A stretch of DNA of 64,000 bases from Flavobacteriaceae bacterium (GCA_947456955.1 CANGTQ010000002.1:186001-250000), one strand, 5' to 3'; positions 25,169-33,965 are shown, counted from the first letter of the stretch. The notes: generated by a model not told the origin, from the sequence alone. A program made the numbers and translations.

Positions 25169-26637
25169 TTTTTTTCTCGTTCTACTATAATTTGACTGGC
25201 AATTTTTGCACTAAAAAGGCATAACGGAATACCTCCTCCAGGATGTACACTTCCTCCGACAAGAAACAAATTTTTAATAGTTGAAGAGAAGTTGGCATGT
25301 CTTAAAAATGCAGCAAATTTATTGTTGCTAGAGTTACCGTAAAGCGATCCTCCAAAAGACGAAGTTTGGTTTTCAATATCTATTGGACTTAGCGTATTTT
25401 CTGAAATGATATGTTTTTCAATATCGGTTTTCAACATTGCATTAATTTTAGCAACAACATTTTTTCTAATATCCGCTTTGTAATTAATACTATCGCTTTT
25501 ATTGTGTGGTACGTTGACCATTACAAACCAGTTTTCACATCCTTCCGGGGCATCTTCTTTACAATATTTTGAAGTAATATTAATGTAAATTGTAGGATCG
25601 TCCGTTGGAAATTGTTTTGAAAATAAATAATCAAATTCTTTTTTATAATCATCACTGAACAAAATATTATGCAGTCCTAATGCTGGAAATTCTTTGTTTA
25701 TTCCCCAATAAAAAACATAAGCACTACTTGATTTTTCTTGTTGAATTAACTTTTTGGGAGTAAAAGATTTTGGTAATAAATAGTTGTAAAGCACATGAAT
25801 ATCTATATCGCTTGCCACGATATCAAAAAGGTAACTGACACCGCTACTTTTAATTTTGGTTATGCGATTATTAGATACTACTTCTAAAGCTTCAACAGCT
25901 GCATTATAGTTGATTGTTACATTGGCTTCTTCTGCTAGTTTGACCAAATGTGTTGTAATTTGATGCATTCCTTGATTAGGTAAATAAGCCCCAAGATTGA
26001 ACTCTAAATGCGAAATCATATTAATTAAGGCTGGAGCTTTGTAGGGATTAGAACCGTTATAGGTTGCAAATCGATTAAATAGTTGTACCGTTTTCGGATT
26101 GGAAAAAGTTTTTTCATTTTTTTCATTCATTGTACTGAATAAACCCAAGAATGGTGAATACAAAATACCTTTTACCGTCTTAAGATTTATAAAATTTTTC
26201 AGTTGATGAAGTGATTGTTTCAAAAACAAATCCTCGGTAGTTTTAAAATAAAAAGCATTGCGCTTGATGTGTTTTAAAACTGTTTCTTTTTTTTCATTTA
26301 ATTTTAAATGCACTTCCTCTGCAAAATCTTCCAAATTAGCAGATGCTTTTAGTTGCGTTCCATCTGAATAAAAATAGTTAGTAATGATTGCTAATTTCTG
26401 GTATTCAAATTTATGAGCACTCCTTTGCAAATTTGTTAATTCATCTATTAATGAAGGCATTGTAAATAATGATGGACCTTTGTCAAATCTAAATCCATTT
26501 ATTTTAAGTTCACTCAATTTACCTCCAGGATAACTGTTTTTTTCAAAAATTGTTACCTTAAACCCTTGATTGGCAAGTCGAATTGATAACGCAAGACCTC
26601 CAATTCCAGCTCCAATTATACCAACGGTTTTTGACAT
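25165..26637 (-). CDS. crtD: CrtD-type carotenoid 3,4-desaturase (phytoene desaturase family)
   Basis: 490 residues. The N-terminal FAD dinucleotide fold is VGIIGAGIGGLALSIRLANQGFKVTIFEKN, followed by PGGKLSELKINGFRFDKGPSLFTMP; the family C-terminus reads NLFLVGGSVHPGGGIPLCLFSAKIAS. This is the amine-oxidase-like CrtI/CrtD/CrtN family. With cruF directly behind it (4-base overlap) and crtZ next, it most likely desaturates C-3',4' of a 1'-hydroxycarotenoid. It could be CrtI itself, but no phytoene synthase adjoins it here. It heads the operon. Confidence 0.85.
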   Translation of the reverse strand: MSKTVGIIGAGIGGLALSIRLANQGFKVTIFEKNSYPGGKLSELKINGFRFDKGPSLFTMPSLIDELTNLQRSAHKFEYQKLAIITNYFYSDGTQLKASANLEDFAEEVHLKLNEKKETVLKHIKRNAFYFKTTEDLFLKQSLHQLKNFINLKTVKGILYSPFLGLFSTMNEKNEKTFSNPKTVQLFNRFATYNGSNPYKAPALINMISHLEFNLGAYLPNQGMHQITTHLVKLAEEANVTINYNAAVEALEVVSNNRITKIKSSGVSYLFDIVASDIDIHVLYNYLLPKSFTPKKLIQQEKSSSAYVFYWGINKEFPALGLHNILFSDDYKKEFDYLFSKQFPTDDPTIYINITSKYCKEDAPEGCENWFVMVNVPHNKSDSINYKADIRKNVVAKINAMLKTDIEKHIISENTLSPIDIENQTSSFGGSLYGNSSNNKFAAFLRHANFSSTIKNLFLVGGSVHPGGGIPLCLFSAKIASQIIVEREKK

Positions 26638-26759
26638 TTTTATGAATTAAAATAGTGTCGTAAAATTAATTTTTTAAAATAGGATAATCGTATAACAAAA
26701 GTTAAAAAAATCCTATAAACAAAAAAACTATCAAAAAAAATACTATATGATTACACAAA

Positions 26760-26801
26760 GTTAAAATCCCCAACTCAATTACTCAAGTTGGGGATTTTTA
26801 T
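26760..26801 (-). terminator. pnp terminator
   Basis: A stem of about 11 bp, AATCCCCAACT / AGTTGGGGATT, with T-runs on both sides, lies 18 bases beyond the pnp stop. A related sequence with a split left arm occurs upstream of rpoD near 20188-20270. Confidence 0.8.
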
Positions 26802-26818
26802 TGATAGCAAAAAAAATT

Positions 26819-29011
26819 TTATTTTCTGTCATCACGTCTTTCAGGACGTGGCCCTCTATCTTCTCTCGCAGGAGCATTTTCATCTCTTGGAGGTCTAGGT
26901 AAAAGTGCTTTTCTTGACACTTTTTCTTTTCTTGTTTTTGGGTCAACACCTAAATATTTAACCTGGAAAACATCACCCATGTTCACTACATCGGAAACAT
27001 TTTCTGTTCTTTCCCAAGCCAATTCTGAAACGTGAAGTAATACTTCGTTTCCAGGAGCTTCTGTATATTCTACAACAGCTCCAAAATCAAGCATTTTAAT
27101 TACTTTCACTTCATAAGCTTCGCCTACTTGAGGCTTGAAAATTATAGAATCGATTTTTGCTAATACTGCTGCAATTCCGTCTGGATTAGTTCCAAGTATT
27201 TCGACAACACCTTGTTCATCAACTTCATTAATTACAATAGTACAACCAGTAGCTTTTTGCAATTCTTGAATCACTTTTCCTCCAGGTCCAATTAAGGCCC
27301 CAATATAGTTTCCTGGGATTGTTCTGGTAATGATTTTTGGAGCATACGCCTTAACGTCAGCTCTAGGTGTAGCTATAGTTTCAGTTAATTTTCCTAAAAT
27401 GTGCAATCTTCCTTCACGTGCCTGGTTTAAAGACTGTTCCATAATGTCATAACGCAAACCATCAATTTTGATGTCCATTTGACAAGCTGTAATTCCATCT
27501 TTTGTCCCCGTAACTTTAAAGTCCATATCTCCTAAATGATCTTCATCACCTAAAATATCGGAAAGAACCGCAAATTTTTGACCGTCTGTAATTAATCCCA
27601 TTGCGATACCCGAAACCGGTTTAATCATTTGTACTCCGGCATCCATCAATGCCATTGTTCCGGCACAAACCGTAGCCATAGAAGATGAACCGTTAGATTC
27701 TAAAACTTCAGATACTATACGAATGGTATAAGGACAATCAGCCGGAATCATGTTTTTTAAAGCACGTTGTGCTAAGTTTCCGTGACCAACTTCTCTTCTG
27801 GAAGTTCCTCTTAAAGGTTTGGCTTCACCAGTTGAGAAAGGTGGGAAATTATAATGTAAATAGAATTTTTCTTCTCCTTGTTCAGATGGCGAATCAATTT
27901 GATTGGCTTCTCTTGAAGTTCCTAATGTTACAGTTGCCAATGCCTGAGTTTCTCCACGAGTAAACAATGATGAACCGTGAACTCTAGGTAAATAATCTGT
28001 TTCACACCAGATTGGTCTGATTTCAGTAGTTTTTCTTCCGTCTAAACGGATTCCTTTTTCAAGGATTACATTACGAACTGCTTCTTTGTTGGTTTTGTAG
28101 AAATATTTAGATACTAATCCTGCTAAATCGGGATTTTCAATATATTCTTCTTCGGTAAATAAAGCTTGACATTCTGCTTTTACCATAGCAAATTTTTCGC
28201 CTCTTTCACTTTTTCCTGAAGCTTCCTGTGCGATGGCGTAACATTTGTCATAACCTGCTGCTTTTACTTTTTTGTAAACTGCTTCATCTTCTTTCTCGCC
28301 CTCATAAGTGCGAATTTCTTTTTTTCCAAACGCTTCCTGCAAACGCAATTGTGCTTGAATTTGAACTTTGATAGCTTCGTGGGCAAATTTGATAGCTTCA
28401 ACCATTTCGTGTTCTGAAATCTCTTTCATTTCACCTTCAACCATGGCAACCGAATCCATAGAAGCTCCAATCATCATGTCGATATCGGATCTTTCTAAAT
28501 CGGCTCTGCTTGGGTTAATTACAAATTTTCCGTCAATACGCGCTACACGTACCTCAGAAATCAGGTTGTAAAAAGGAATGTCAGAAACGGCCAATGCTGC
28601 TGAAGCAGCTAATCCTGCCAAGGCATCCGGCATCACTTCTTCATCGTGCGACATCAACTGAATCATTACTTGTGTTTCAGCGTGATAATCATCCGGGAAA
28701 AGTGGGCGTAAAACGCGATCTACCAAACGCATAGTTAAAACTTCGCTGTCGCTTGGACGCGCTTCTCTTTTGAAAAATCCACCTGGGAAACGTCCAGCAG
28801 CGGCAAATTTTTCACGGTAATCTACCGTTAATGGTAAAAAGTCAACACCAGGGTTTGATGTTCTGGCGGATACAGCCGTAGCTAATAACATGGTGTCGCC
28901 ACATCGTACTACTACAGAACCGTCTGCCTGTTTTGCTAATTTACCTGTTTCGATTGTGATAGTTCTTCCATCACCTAAATCGATTGTTTCTTGGGTTACT
29001 TTTGGAATCAT
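26819..29011 (-). CDS. pnp: polyribonucleotide nucleotidyltransferase (PNPase)
   Basis: A phosphorolytic 3'-5' exoribonuclease involved in mRNA decay. The 730-residue protein has two RNase PH domains, the second with [26 protein letters not shown] and [19 protein letters not shown] domain ([16 protein letters not shown], about 570) and an S1 domain ([20 protein letters not shown], about 635) follow. It ends in an Arg/Asp/Pro-rich tail that is longer than usual and probably disordered, and could add RNA contacts. It lies downstream of rpsO, the widely conserved order, but a terminator separates them. Confidence 0.97.
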   Translation of the reverse strand: MIPKVTQETIDLGDGRTITIETGKLAKQADGSVVVRCGDTMLLATAVSARTSNPGVDFLPLTVDYREKFAAAGRFPGGFFKREARPSDSEVLTMRLVDRVLRPLFPDDYHAETQVMIQLMSHDEEVMPDALAGLAASAALAVSDIPFYNLISEVRVARIDGKFVINPSRADLERSDIDMMIGASMDSVAMVEGEMKEISEHEMVEAIKFAHEAIKVQIQAQLRLQEAFGKKEIRTYEGEKEDEAVYKKVKAAGYDKCYAIAQEASGKSERGEKFAMVKAECQALFTEEEYIENPDLAGLVSKYFYKTNKEAVRNVILEKGIRLDGRKTTEIRPIWCETDYLPRVHGSSLFTRGETQALATVTLGTSREANQIDSPSEQGEEKFYLHYNFPPFSTGEAKPLRGTSRREVGHGNLAQRALKNMIPADCPYTIRIVSEVLESNGSSSMATVCAGTMALMDAGVQMIKPVSGIAMGLITDGQKFAVLSDILGDEDHLGDMDFKVTGTKDGITACQMDIKIDGLRYDIMEQSLNQAREGRLHILGKLTETIATPRADVKAYAPKIITRTIPGNYIGALIGPGGKVIQELQKATGCTIVINEVDEQGVVEILGTNPDGIAAVLAKIDSIIFKPQVGEAYEVKVIKMLDFGAVVEYTEAPGNEVLLHVSELAWERTENVSDVVNMGDVFQVKYLGVDPKTRKEKVSRKALLPRPPRDENAPAREDRGPRPERRDDRK

Positions 29012-29040
29012 AAAATTTAATTCGTTTTTTTAAACAATTA

Positions 29041-29083
29041 GGTTAGTTGTGTTGTAGTTGTTGTAGTTGTTTGTAACCCAATG
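29041..29083 (-). repeat. GTTGTAGTT word repeat in pnp leader
   Basis: Five or so drifting copies of GTTGT/TAGTTGT lie in the 5' leader of pnp, flanked by GGTTA and GTAACC. The repeat is low-complexity, and no regulatory function can be shown. Confidence 0.5.
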
Positions 29084-29118
29084 AAAAACCGAAACTTTTC
29101 TTCTTTTTAATCTAAAAA

Positions 29119-29146
29119 AAAAGAGGCGCGTCGGCACCTCTTTTAT
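29119..29146 (-). terminator. rpsO terminator between rpsO and pnp
   Basis: Stem AAAAGAGG / CCTCTTTT (29119-29126 and 29137-29144) with a further inner GC pairing. On the rpsO strand it is followed by a run of nine or ten T. It would separate rpsO from pnp or leave partial read-through. Confidence 0.85.
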
Positions 29147-29151
29147 ATTGA

Positions 29152-29421
29152 CTATTTTCTAATATTCAATTCTTTGATAATCTCACGATATCTGTTGATG
29201 TCTTTTTTCTTCAAGTAGTCAAGAAGAGATCTTCTTTTACCTACTAAAAGTACCAACGAACGCTCAGTATTATAATCATGACGATTTTTTTTCAAGTGCT
29301 CTGTTAAGTGAGAGATTCTAAATGTGAACAATGCAATTTGTCCTTCTGCAGATCCTGTGTTTTCTGCTTTTCCTCCGTGTTTAGCGAAGATTTCTGCTTT
29401 AACTTCATTAGTTAAGTACAT
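29152..29421 (-). CDS. rpsO: 30S ribosomal protein S15
   Basis: S15 binds 16S rRNA helices in the central domain. The 89-residue protein has the family pattern: TGSAEGQIALFTFRISHLTEHLKKNRHDYNTERSLVLLVGKRRSLLDYLKKKDINRYREII would be the core; the key visible residues are H-D-Y (48-50) and R-R-S-L-L-D-Y-L (64-71). Confidence 0.97.
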   Translation of the reverse strand: MYLTNEVKAEIFAKHGGKAENTGSAEGQIALFTFRISHLTEHLKKNRHDYNTERSLVLLVGKRRSLLDYLKKKDINRYREIIKELNIRK

Positions 29422-29477
29422 GCTAATATTATTTAAATGATTATTATGTATGAATTAAGATTTTCTCAATTCGTGTG

Positions 29478-29507
29478 CAAAAGTAAACTTTATTTTCAAT
29501 TAGACAA
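29478..29507 (-). promoter_or_regulatory. rpsO promoter
   Basis: On the reverse strand: TTG at 29507-29505, a 19-base spacer, then TACTTTTG at 29485-29478, an exact TAnnTTTG. The leader to the rpsO ATG is about 50 bases. Confidence 0.75.
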
Positions 29508-29574
29508 CTATTTTTTAATTGAAAATTTAAAGATTCATGAGTTTTAAAGTTTGGTTTTTACCAACTTATGCAAT

Positions 29575-29675
29575 TTTAAACCATTAATAGATTAAGTAAA
29601 TTAAGTATTTATATCATTCTTAATGAACCTTAATCTTTTAATGGTTTAAATAAAAATTGTTTATTTAAACAATTA
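29575..29675. repeat. long imperfect inverted repeat plus second hairpin
   Basis: Arms 29575-29596 and 29629-29650 match at 21 of 22 positions with a 32-base loop whose sequence repeats the same TTAAG word. Directly after comes AATTGTTTA-TT-TAAACAATT (about 29656-29675), perfect 9-bp arms. It lies between the promoter of rpsO and the end of the GAF gene. A terminator role for the GAF gene is possible but the stem is AT-rich. Confidence 0.7.
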
Positions 29676-29716
29676 CCGTATAAATAGTGATTGGCAGCAT
29701 TTTTCACATCAATTTT

Positions 29717-30169
29717 TTAAAACAACTTTGCAACTTCCTGATTTACAAATTCTAAAAAGCGTTCGTCAGTTTCTGTAAACGGATTGATAACATGGCTATC
29801 AATGTCAATTTGTCCAATATTAATTCCGTTAACAAAAAGTGGCACCACAATTTCTGACTTTACTGTAAAACTGCAAGCAATATAATTGTCCTGAACCGAT
29901 ACATCAGGAACTACAAAATTAGCATTAGATTCCGCGACCTGTCCGCAGATTCCTTTTCCAAATGGAATTACAGTGTGGTCTGTTTCAGCACCAACATAAG
30001 GCCCGAGATGTAATGTTTTATTTTCGTGATTGGCAAAATAAAACCCAACCCAATTGTAATAGGAAATAGTATCGGATAGGAAATGACATAGATTTTTAAG
30101 TTTTACATCTCTTTCTGTTTTTTCAGCAAGAATAGCTGTGACCTGCGGTTTTAAGCTTTCAAAATTCAT
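29717..30169 (-). CDS. GAF-domain protein, free methionine-(R)-sulfoxide reductase-like
   Basis: A single GAF domain of 150 residues. The order WVGFYF, LGPYVG, IPFGKGICGQVAES, VPDVSVQDNYIACS, SEIVVPLFVNGINIGQIDIDSH and RFLE matches the MsrC/fRMsr family, which reduces free Met-R-sulfoxide. Two of the three redox cysteines are visible (Cys75 and Cys99). The position of the third, about ten residues before Cys75 in E. coli MsrC, is not a cysteine here. So it may be active with a different thiol cycle or may be a sensor. A TACATTTG -7 box lies on its strand at 30241-30234. Confidence 0.8.
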   Translation of the reverse strand: MNFESLKPQVTAILAEKTERDVKLKNLCHFLSDTISYYNWVGFYFANHENKTLHLGPYVGAETDHTVIPFGKGICGQVAESNANFVVPDVSVQDNYIACSFTVKSEIVVPLFVNGINIGQIDIDSHVINPFTETDERFLEFVNQEVAKLF

Positions 30170-30189
30170 AGTTTGTTATTTTGACAATT

Positions 30190-30226
30190 GATCTGTGTAA
30201 ATCTGTGAAATCTGTGTTCAATTTTA
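30190..30226. repeat. ATCTGTG word repeat
   Basis: GATCTGTG, AATCTGTG, AATCTGTG lie in tandem between flanking CAATTG and TTCAATTT words. The repeat is in the GAF-gene leader, in the divergent spacer to xrtF. Confidence 0.55.
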
Positions 30227-30265
30227 TTTTTTGCAAATGTAACGACTGCACTTTTTTATTTTATA

Positions 30266-30273
30266 TAAATTTG
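30266..30273 (+). promoter_or_regulatory. -7 element before xrtF
   Basis: TAAATTTG matches TAnnTTTG exactly, 14 bases before the TTG start of xrtF. No TTG at -33 distance is seen. Supports a very short leader. Confidence 0.5.
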
Positions 30274-30287
30274 TTAAAAATTATCTT

Positions 30288-30842
30288 TTGAAAAATCTGC
30301 TGCTGCAATACAAACCTTTTTTACTTTTTCTCGGGAAATTCATTGTCAGTTATTTGATTTTGGCCCTCATTTATCAAACCTATCTGAATCGTTTTGACGC
30401 TAAAAATGCTGAAGTAGATTCTTTCACTCAATTGGTCGCTAATCAATCAAAAACTGTTTTGTCTTGGTTTGATTCGAATTCTTTTACTATGCCACATCTC
30501 AAAGAACCAAGTGTGAAATTATTCTACAATGGCAAATACATTTCCCGAATTATTGAAGGTTGCAACGCTTTAAGTGTAATTATTTTATTTATTTCGTTTG
30601 TGATTGCGTTTACAGGAAAATTCAAAAAAACTATTCTTTTCATTATGTTTGGCAGTATAATAATTCACATTCTGAATATTGGTCGAATTGCACTTTTGTG
30701 TGTAGCACTTTATCATTTTCCGCAGTACGAGCATTTGTTACACGGAGTGGTTTTCCCGTTGGTGATTTACGGAGTTGTGTTTTTGTTATGGGTAATTTGG
30801 GTTAATAAATATTCGTTGTATGCTACAGAAGTTCATAAGTAA
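30288..30842 (+). CDS. xrtF: exosortase family protein XrtF
   Basis: An integral membrane transpeptidase-like protein of 184 residues. The exosortase/archaeosortase catalytic set is visible: Cys92 in EGCNALSV, Arg133 in LNIGRIALL and His152 in LHGVVFP, each at the edge of a membrane helix. XrtF is the exosortase type restricted to Bacteroidota; it is expected to process C-terminal sorting signals of surface proteins, but its substrates are poorly known. The start is a TTG, the only start codon that gives MKNLLLQYKPFLLFLGKF after the -7 box. The next gene overlaps it by 23 bases. Confidence 0.93.
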   Translation: MKNLLLQYKPFLLFLGKFIVSYLILALIYQTYLNRFDAKNAEVDSFTQLVANQSKTVLSWFDSNSFTMPHLKEPSVKLFYNGKYISRIIEGCNALSVIILFISFVIAFTGKFKKTILFIMFGSIIIHILNIGRIALLCVALYHFPQYEHLLHGVVFPLVIYGVVFLLWVIWVNKYSLYATEVHK

Positions 30843-31266
30843 TAAAAGTAAAATAGGCTGGTCATTGTTTTTAATATTGCTTCTGGTTCTAATTAGAGTA
30901 TTTGAAGACACACTTTTTTATGATCCCTTTTTGAATTATTTTAAAGACGAATATGCACATTTACCGTTTCCGCAAATTAACATTTTCAAATTGTTTTTCA
31001 GTTTGGGAATTCGCTTTTATCTCAATTCGGTAATTTCATTATTGTTGTTGTATGTGATTTTTAAAGACAAGAAAATTGTAAAATTCTCAGCACTCCTCTA
31101 TATGATTTTGGGTTCAATACTGATGATTAGTTTCGTTTTTGTCTTAACATTTTTTGCTGAGGAAAGTAAAATGACCTTGTTCTACATCAGAAGATTTTTA
31201 ATCCAACCAATTTTTATTTTGCTATTTATTCCAGGATTTTATTATCAGAAAAAGATTAAAAAGTAA
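30820..31266 (+). CDS. exosortase F-associated membrane protein
   Basis: 148 residues with about four membrane helices and a motif-rich loop, VLIRVFEDTLFYDPFLNYFKDEY. Proteins of this type sit directly behind XrtF in flavobacteria and are recognised by that linkage. The ATG lies inside the 3' end of xrtF, so translation is probably coupled. It is likely a partner or accessory of the exosortase in the inner membrane; biochemical function is not known. Confidence 0.88.
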   Translation: MLQKFISNKSKIGWSLFLILLLVLIRVFEDTLFYDPFLNYFKDEYAHLPFPQINIFKLFFSLGIRFYLNSVISLLLLYVIFKDKKIVKFSALLYMILGSILMISFVFVLTFFAEESKMTLFYIRRFLIQPIFILLFIPGFYYQKKIKK

Positions 31267-31322
31267 GTTTATTTTCTTAACTTTACTTGATTAGTAAATG
31301 CCGAAATTTAATTTGGAGTCTT

Positions 31323-32165
31323 ATGAAAATAGTAAAGCATTCTGGAAGTGTTGTTGAATTTAATCGAGACAAACTTAAAAACTCTTTATTAAAATCCGAT
31401 GCCAGTAAATCAGTTATAGATGAAATTTTACAAACTGTCGATAATCAAATTTATGAAGGCATTACTACCAAAAAAATCTATAAATTAGCTTTCAACTTAT
31501 TAAAAAAATCATCCAACGCTACAGCAGCAAGATACAACTTGAGGGCAGCTATTCAAATGCTTGGTCCGGCTGGTTTCTTCTTTGAAAAATTCATTTCACG
31601 ACTATTTGCTTCAGAAGGCTTTACAACAAAAACGAATCTTTTTTTGCAAGGGAAATGCGTGTCTCATGAAATAGATGTTGTCATCAAAAAATACGATTTT
31701 ATTGAAATGGTTGAGTGTAAATTTCACCCAAGAAGTGAAACAAATTCAGATGTTAAAATTCCAATGTATATACTTTCTAGATTTAATGATTTGAAAGATA
31801 GAAATCATCCCATTTTTTCCAAAAGTGATAAAATTACAGGTTGCTGGATTGCAACCAATAACCGATTTACCTCGGATGCTATGGATTTTGCCAATTGTTC
31901 CGGACTAAAATTATTGAGTTGGGATTATCCGCCAAAATTTAGTTTGCGAAAAAAAATTGATGAAGGCCAATTGTATCCAATTACTTGTTTAACAACTTTA
32001 ACTATAGCCGAAAAAGATAAACTGATGGTGTTAGATGTCATTTTGGCTAGGGAAATTATTGATAATGCAGAAATCCTCGAAAAAATAGGACTTAGCCCAA
32101 TCAGAATAAAAAATGTGATTAAAGAAGCTTCAGAACTGTGTAAATATTTGAAATATGAAAATTAA
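31323..32165 (+). CDS. ATP-cone plus PD-(D/E)XK nuclease-like protein
   Basis: 280 residues, two domains. Residues 1-90 form an ATP-cone (KIVKHSGSVVEFNRDKLKNSL..., AARYNLRAAIQMLGP), the nucleotide-sensing module of NrdR and ribonucleotide reductases. Residues about 100-180 look like a PD-(D/E)XK (Mrr-like) core: an acidic residue in EIDVVI followed by E-C-K in MVECKFHPRSE. The tail is helical. It is presumably a nucleotide-regulated nuclease. The start is ATG at 31323; a TTG further upstream adds 12 unlikely residues. The gene overlaps the beta-CASP gene by 11 bases, so the two probably work together. Confidence 0.82.
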   Translation: MKIVKHSGSVVEFNRDKLKNSLLKSDASKSVIDEILQTVDNQIYEGITTKKIYKLAFNLLKKSSNATAARYNLRAAIQMLGPAGFFFEKFISRLFASEGFTTKTNLFLQGKCVSHEIDVVIKKYDFIEMVECKFHPRSETNSDVKIPMYILSRFNDLKDRNHPIFSKSDKITGCWIATNNRFTSDAMDFANCSGLKLLSWDYPPKFSLRKKIDEGQLYPITCLTTLTIAEKDKLMVLDVILAREIIDNAEILEKIGLSPIRIKNVIKEASELCKYLKYEN

Positions 32166-33510
32166 ATTTCTTGGTGGAGCAGGAACAGTAACAGGTTCCA
32201 AAACATTGGTAGAAAGCAACGGAATTAGAATCCTAATTGATTGTGGTCAATTTCAAGGGATAAAGCCCTTGCGAGAACTTAATTGGGAACCGCTCCCGAT
32301 TTTACCTAATACGATTGATTTTGTTTTGCTGACGCACGGTCATTTAGATCATTGTGGTTGGTTGCCAAGATTAGTTAATCAAGGATTTGAAGGAAAGATA
32401 TATTGTACTAGTCCAACAGCAGCTATTGCCAAATTAATTTTGTTAGATAGCGCTAAAATTCAGGAAGAAGAAGCAGAACGTGCCAATAAAGAGCACTATT
32501 CGAAACACGAAAAAGCAGAACCATTATATAATGTTATTCAAGCTGAAAAAGTTTTTCCGCTTTTTAGAGTTCTTAAAACAAATGAGGAAGTTCTGCTAGA
32601 TCCAGAAATATCGGCCGTTTTTAGAAATGCCGGTCACATCATTGGTGCCTGTTCTATTGAGTTGAAATTGGAAGGAAAAACACTTGTTTTTTCTGGAGAT
32701 ATTGGTCGGGATGATGATGTGCTTATGTTTCCGCCGATAAAACCAAAAGAAGCAGATTATGTTTTTTTAGAAAGTACATATGGCAACCGAATTCATCCTG
32801 ATGAAGATGTTAAATTACTTTTAGAAACGTATATCAACAACACATATCAAATTAACGGAACAGTTATAATTCCAAGTTTTGCTGTTGAAAGAGCACAAAC
32901 GATAATGTATTTACTTTGGCAATTGAAAATTGAAAATAAAATTCCAGATATTTCATATATCATTGACACGCCAATGGGAATAAGTGTTTTGGATATTTTT
33001 ATGAATAACAGAAATTGGCACAAACTCTCCGAAAGTGATTGCATTGAAATGTGCCAGATGTTTACTTTGAATTCTGATTATAAGGAAACAATTACCTCAA
33101 TTTTTGATAAACAACCTAAAGTGGTCATAGCCGCAAGTGGAATGATTACCGGAGGAAGAGTCTTGAGTTATTTAGAGCGTTATATTGGTTTGCCCGAAAC
33201 AACAGTTATTATAGTTGGATATCAAGCAGAAGGTACTCGCGGCAGAAAACTTTTAGAAGGAGCAACAGAAATAAAAATTTATGGAAAATATTATCCAGTA
33301 TTAGCCAAAATTCTCGAAATAGAAGGATTGTCAGCTCATGGTGACCAAAATGATTTGCTCAATTGGTTATCAGATTTAAAAAAGAAACCCGAAAAAGTAT
33401 TTTTAGTACATGGTGAAAACCAACCAGCTGACGAATTGCGAATCAAGATTAATGAAAAATATGGATTTGATTGCGCTGTTCCTTTGATGGGCCAAGAGAT
33501 TGAATTGTAA
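32155..33510 (+). CDS. MBL-fold beta-CASP ribonuclease-like protein
   Basis: 451 residues of the CPSF-73/RNase-J-like class. The metal site motifs are complete: H-G-H-L-D-H (LLTHGHLDHCGWLP), AGHIIGACS, FSGDIGRDDD and the C-terminal LSAHGDQNDLL. The beta-CASP insert (about 175-370) has TVIIPSFAVERAQTIMYLL and AASGMITGGRVLSYL, and the RMMBL tail ends KVFLVHGENQPADEL. Such proteins cut RNA endo- or exonucleolytically. It starts 11 bases inside the ATP-cone nuclease gene, suggesting a two-protein system. Confidence 0.9.
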   Translation: MKIKFLGGAGTVTGSKTLVESNGIRILIDCGQFQGIKPLRELNWEPLPILPNTIDFVLLTHGHLDHCGWLPRLVNQGFEGKIYCTSPTAAIAKLILLDSAKIQEEEAERANKEHYSKHEKAEPLYNVIQAEKVFPLFRVLKTNEEVLLDPEISAVFRNAGHIIGACSIELKLEGKTLVFSGDIGRDDDVLMFPPIKPKEADYVFLESTYGNRIHPDEDVKLLLETYINNTYQINGTVIIPSFAVERAQTIMYLLWQLKIENKIPDISYIIDTPMGISVLDIFMNNRNWHKLSESDCIEMCQMFTLNSDYKETITSIFDKQPKVVIAASGMITGGRVLSYLERYIGLPETTVIIVGYQAEGTRGRKLLEGATEIKIYGKYYPVLAKILEIEGLSAHGDQNDLLNWLSDLKKKPEKVFLVHGENQPADELRIKINEKYGFDCAVPLMGQEIEL

Positions 33511-33551
33511 AGTTTTAATACAATTTTAAGTTATCTGTGGCACTATTTTAC

Positions 33552-33559
33552 TAGCTTTG
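33552..33559 (+). promoter_or_regulatory. -7 element at the HYC_CC_PP gene
   Basis: TAGCTTTG matches TAnnTTTG exactly and ends four bases before the ATG at 33564. If used, the transcript would be leaderless or nearly so. No -33 TTG at the normal distance is seen. Confidence 0.45.
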
Positions 33560-33563
33560 CATC

Positions 33564-33965
33564 ATGATTTTCAAAAAACAACTAAGCATTTTGTTGACGG
33601 CTCTCCTGTTGGTATCCAATTTAGGATTAGCGATTAATGTGCATTATTGTGCTGATGAAATTGCATCAATAACTATAAATGTAGCTCCAGATTCAGGAAA
33701 AGGGGTTGATGAATGTTGCGGAATTGTAGAAGAAGAACCAGGGTGTTGTAATGACAAAATCATAAAAGCGGAAATCAAATCAGATCAAATTATTGTTAAA
33801 TCATTATCTTTTGATCCTGCGCTACATTCGGTTATTGATGTCTGGAAACCAAAGGTTTTTATTTCAAAAAATCACTTCAAACAAAAAAATAATAGTACTT
33901 ACTATTGTGATGCGAATGCACCGCCATTGTATCTCTTGTACAGCCAATATACCTTTTACGCCTGA
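33564..33965 (+). CDS. HYC_CC_PP family exported protein
   Basis: 133 residues with a signal peptide (MIFKKQLSILLTALLLVSNLGLA). The mature part carries the signature after which this family is named: H-Y-C in VHYCADEI, C-C pairs in DECCGIV and PGCCND, and P-P in ANAPPLYLLY. Cys and His arrangement suggests metal binding in the periplasm. It lies before a TonB receptor and an HMA protein, so copper or a similar soft metal is the most likely ligand. No reaction is known for the family. Confidence 0.85.
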   Translation: MIFKKQLSILLTALLLVSNLGLAINVHYCADEIASITINVAPDSGKGVDECCGIVEEEPGCCNDKIIKAEIKSDQIIVKSLSFDPALHSVIDVWKPKVFISKNHFKQKNNSTYYCDANAPPLYLLYSQYTFYA

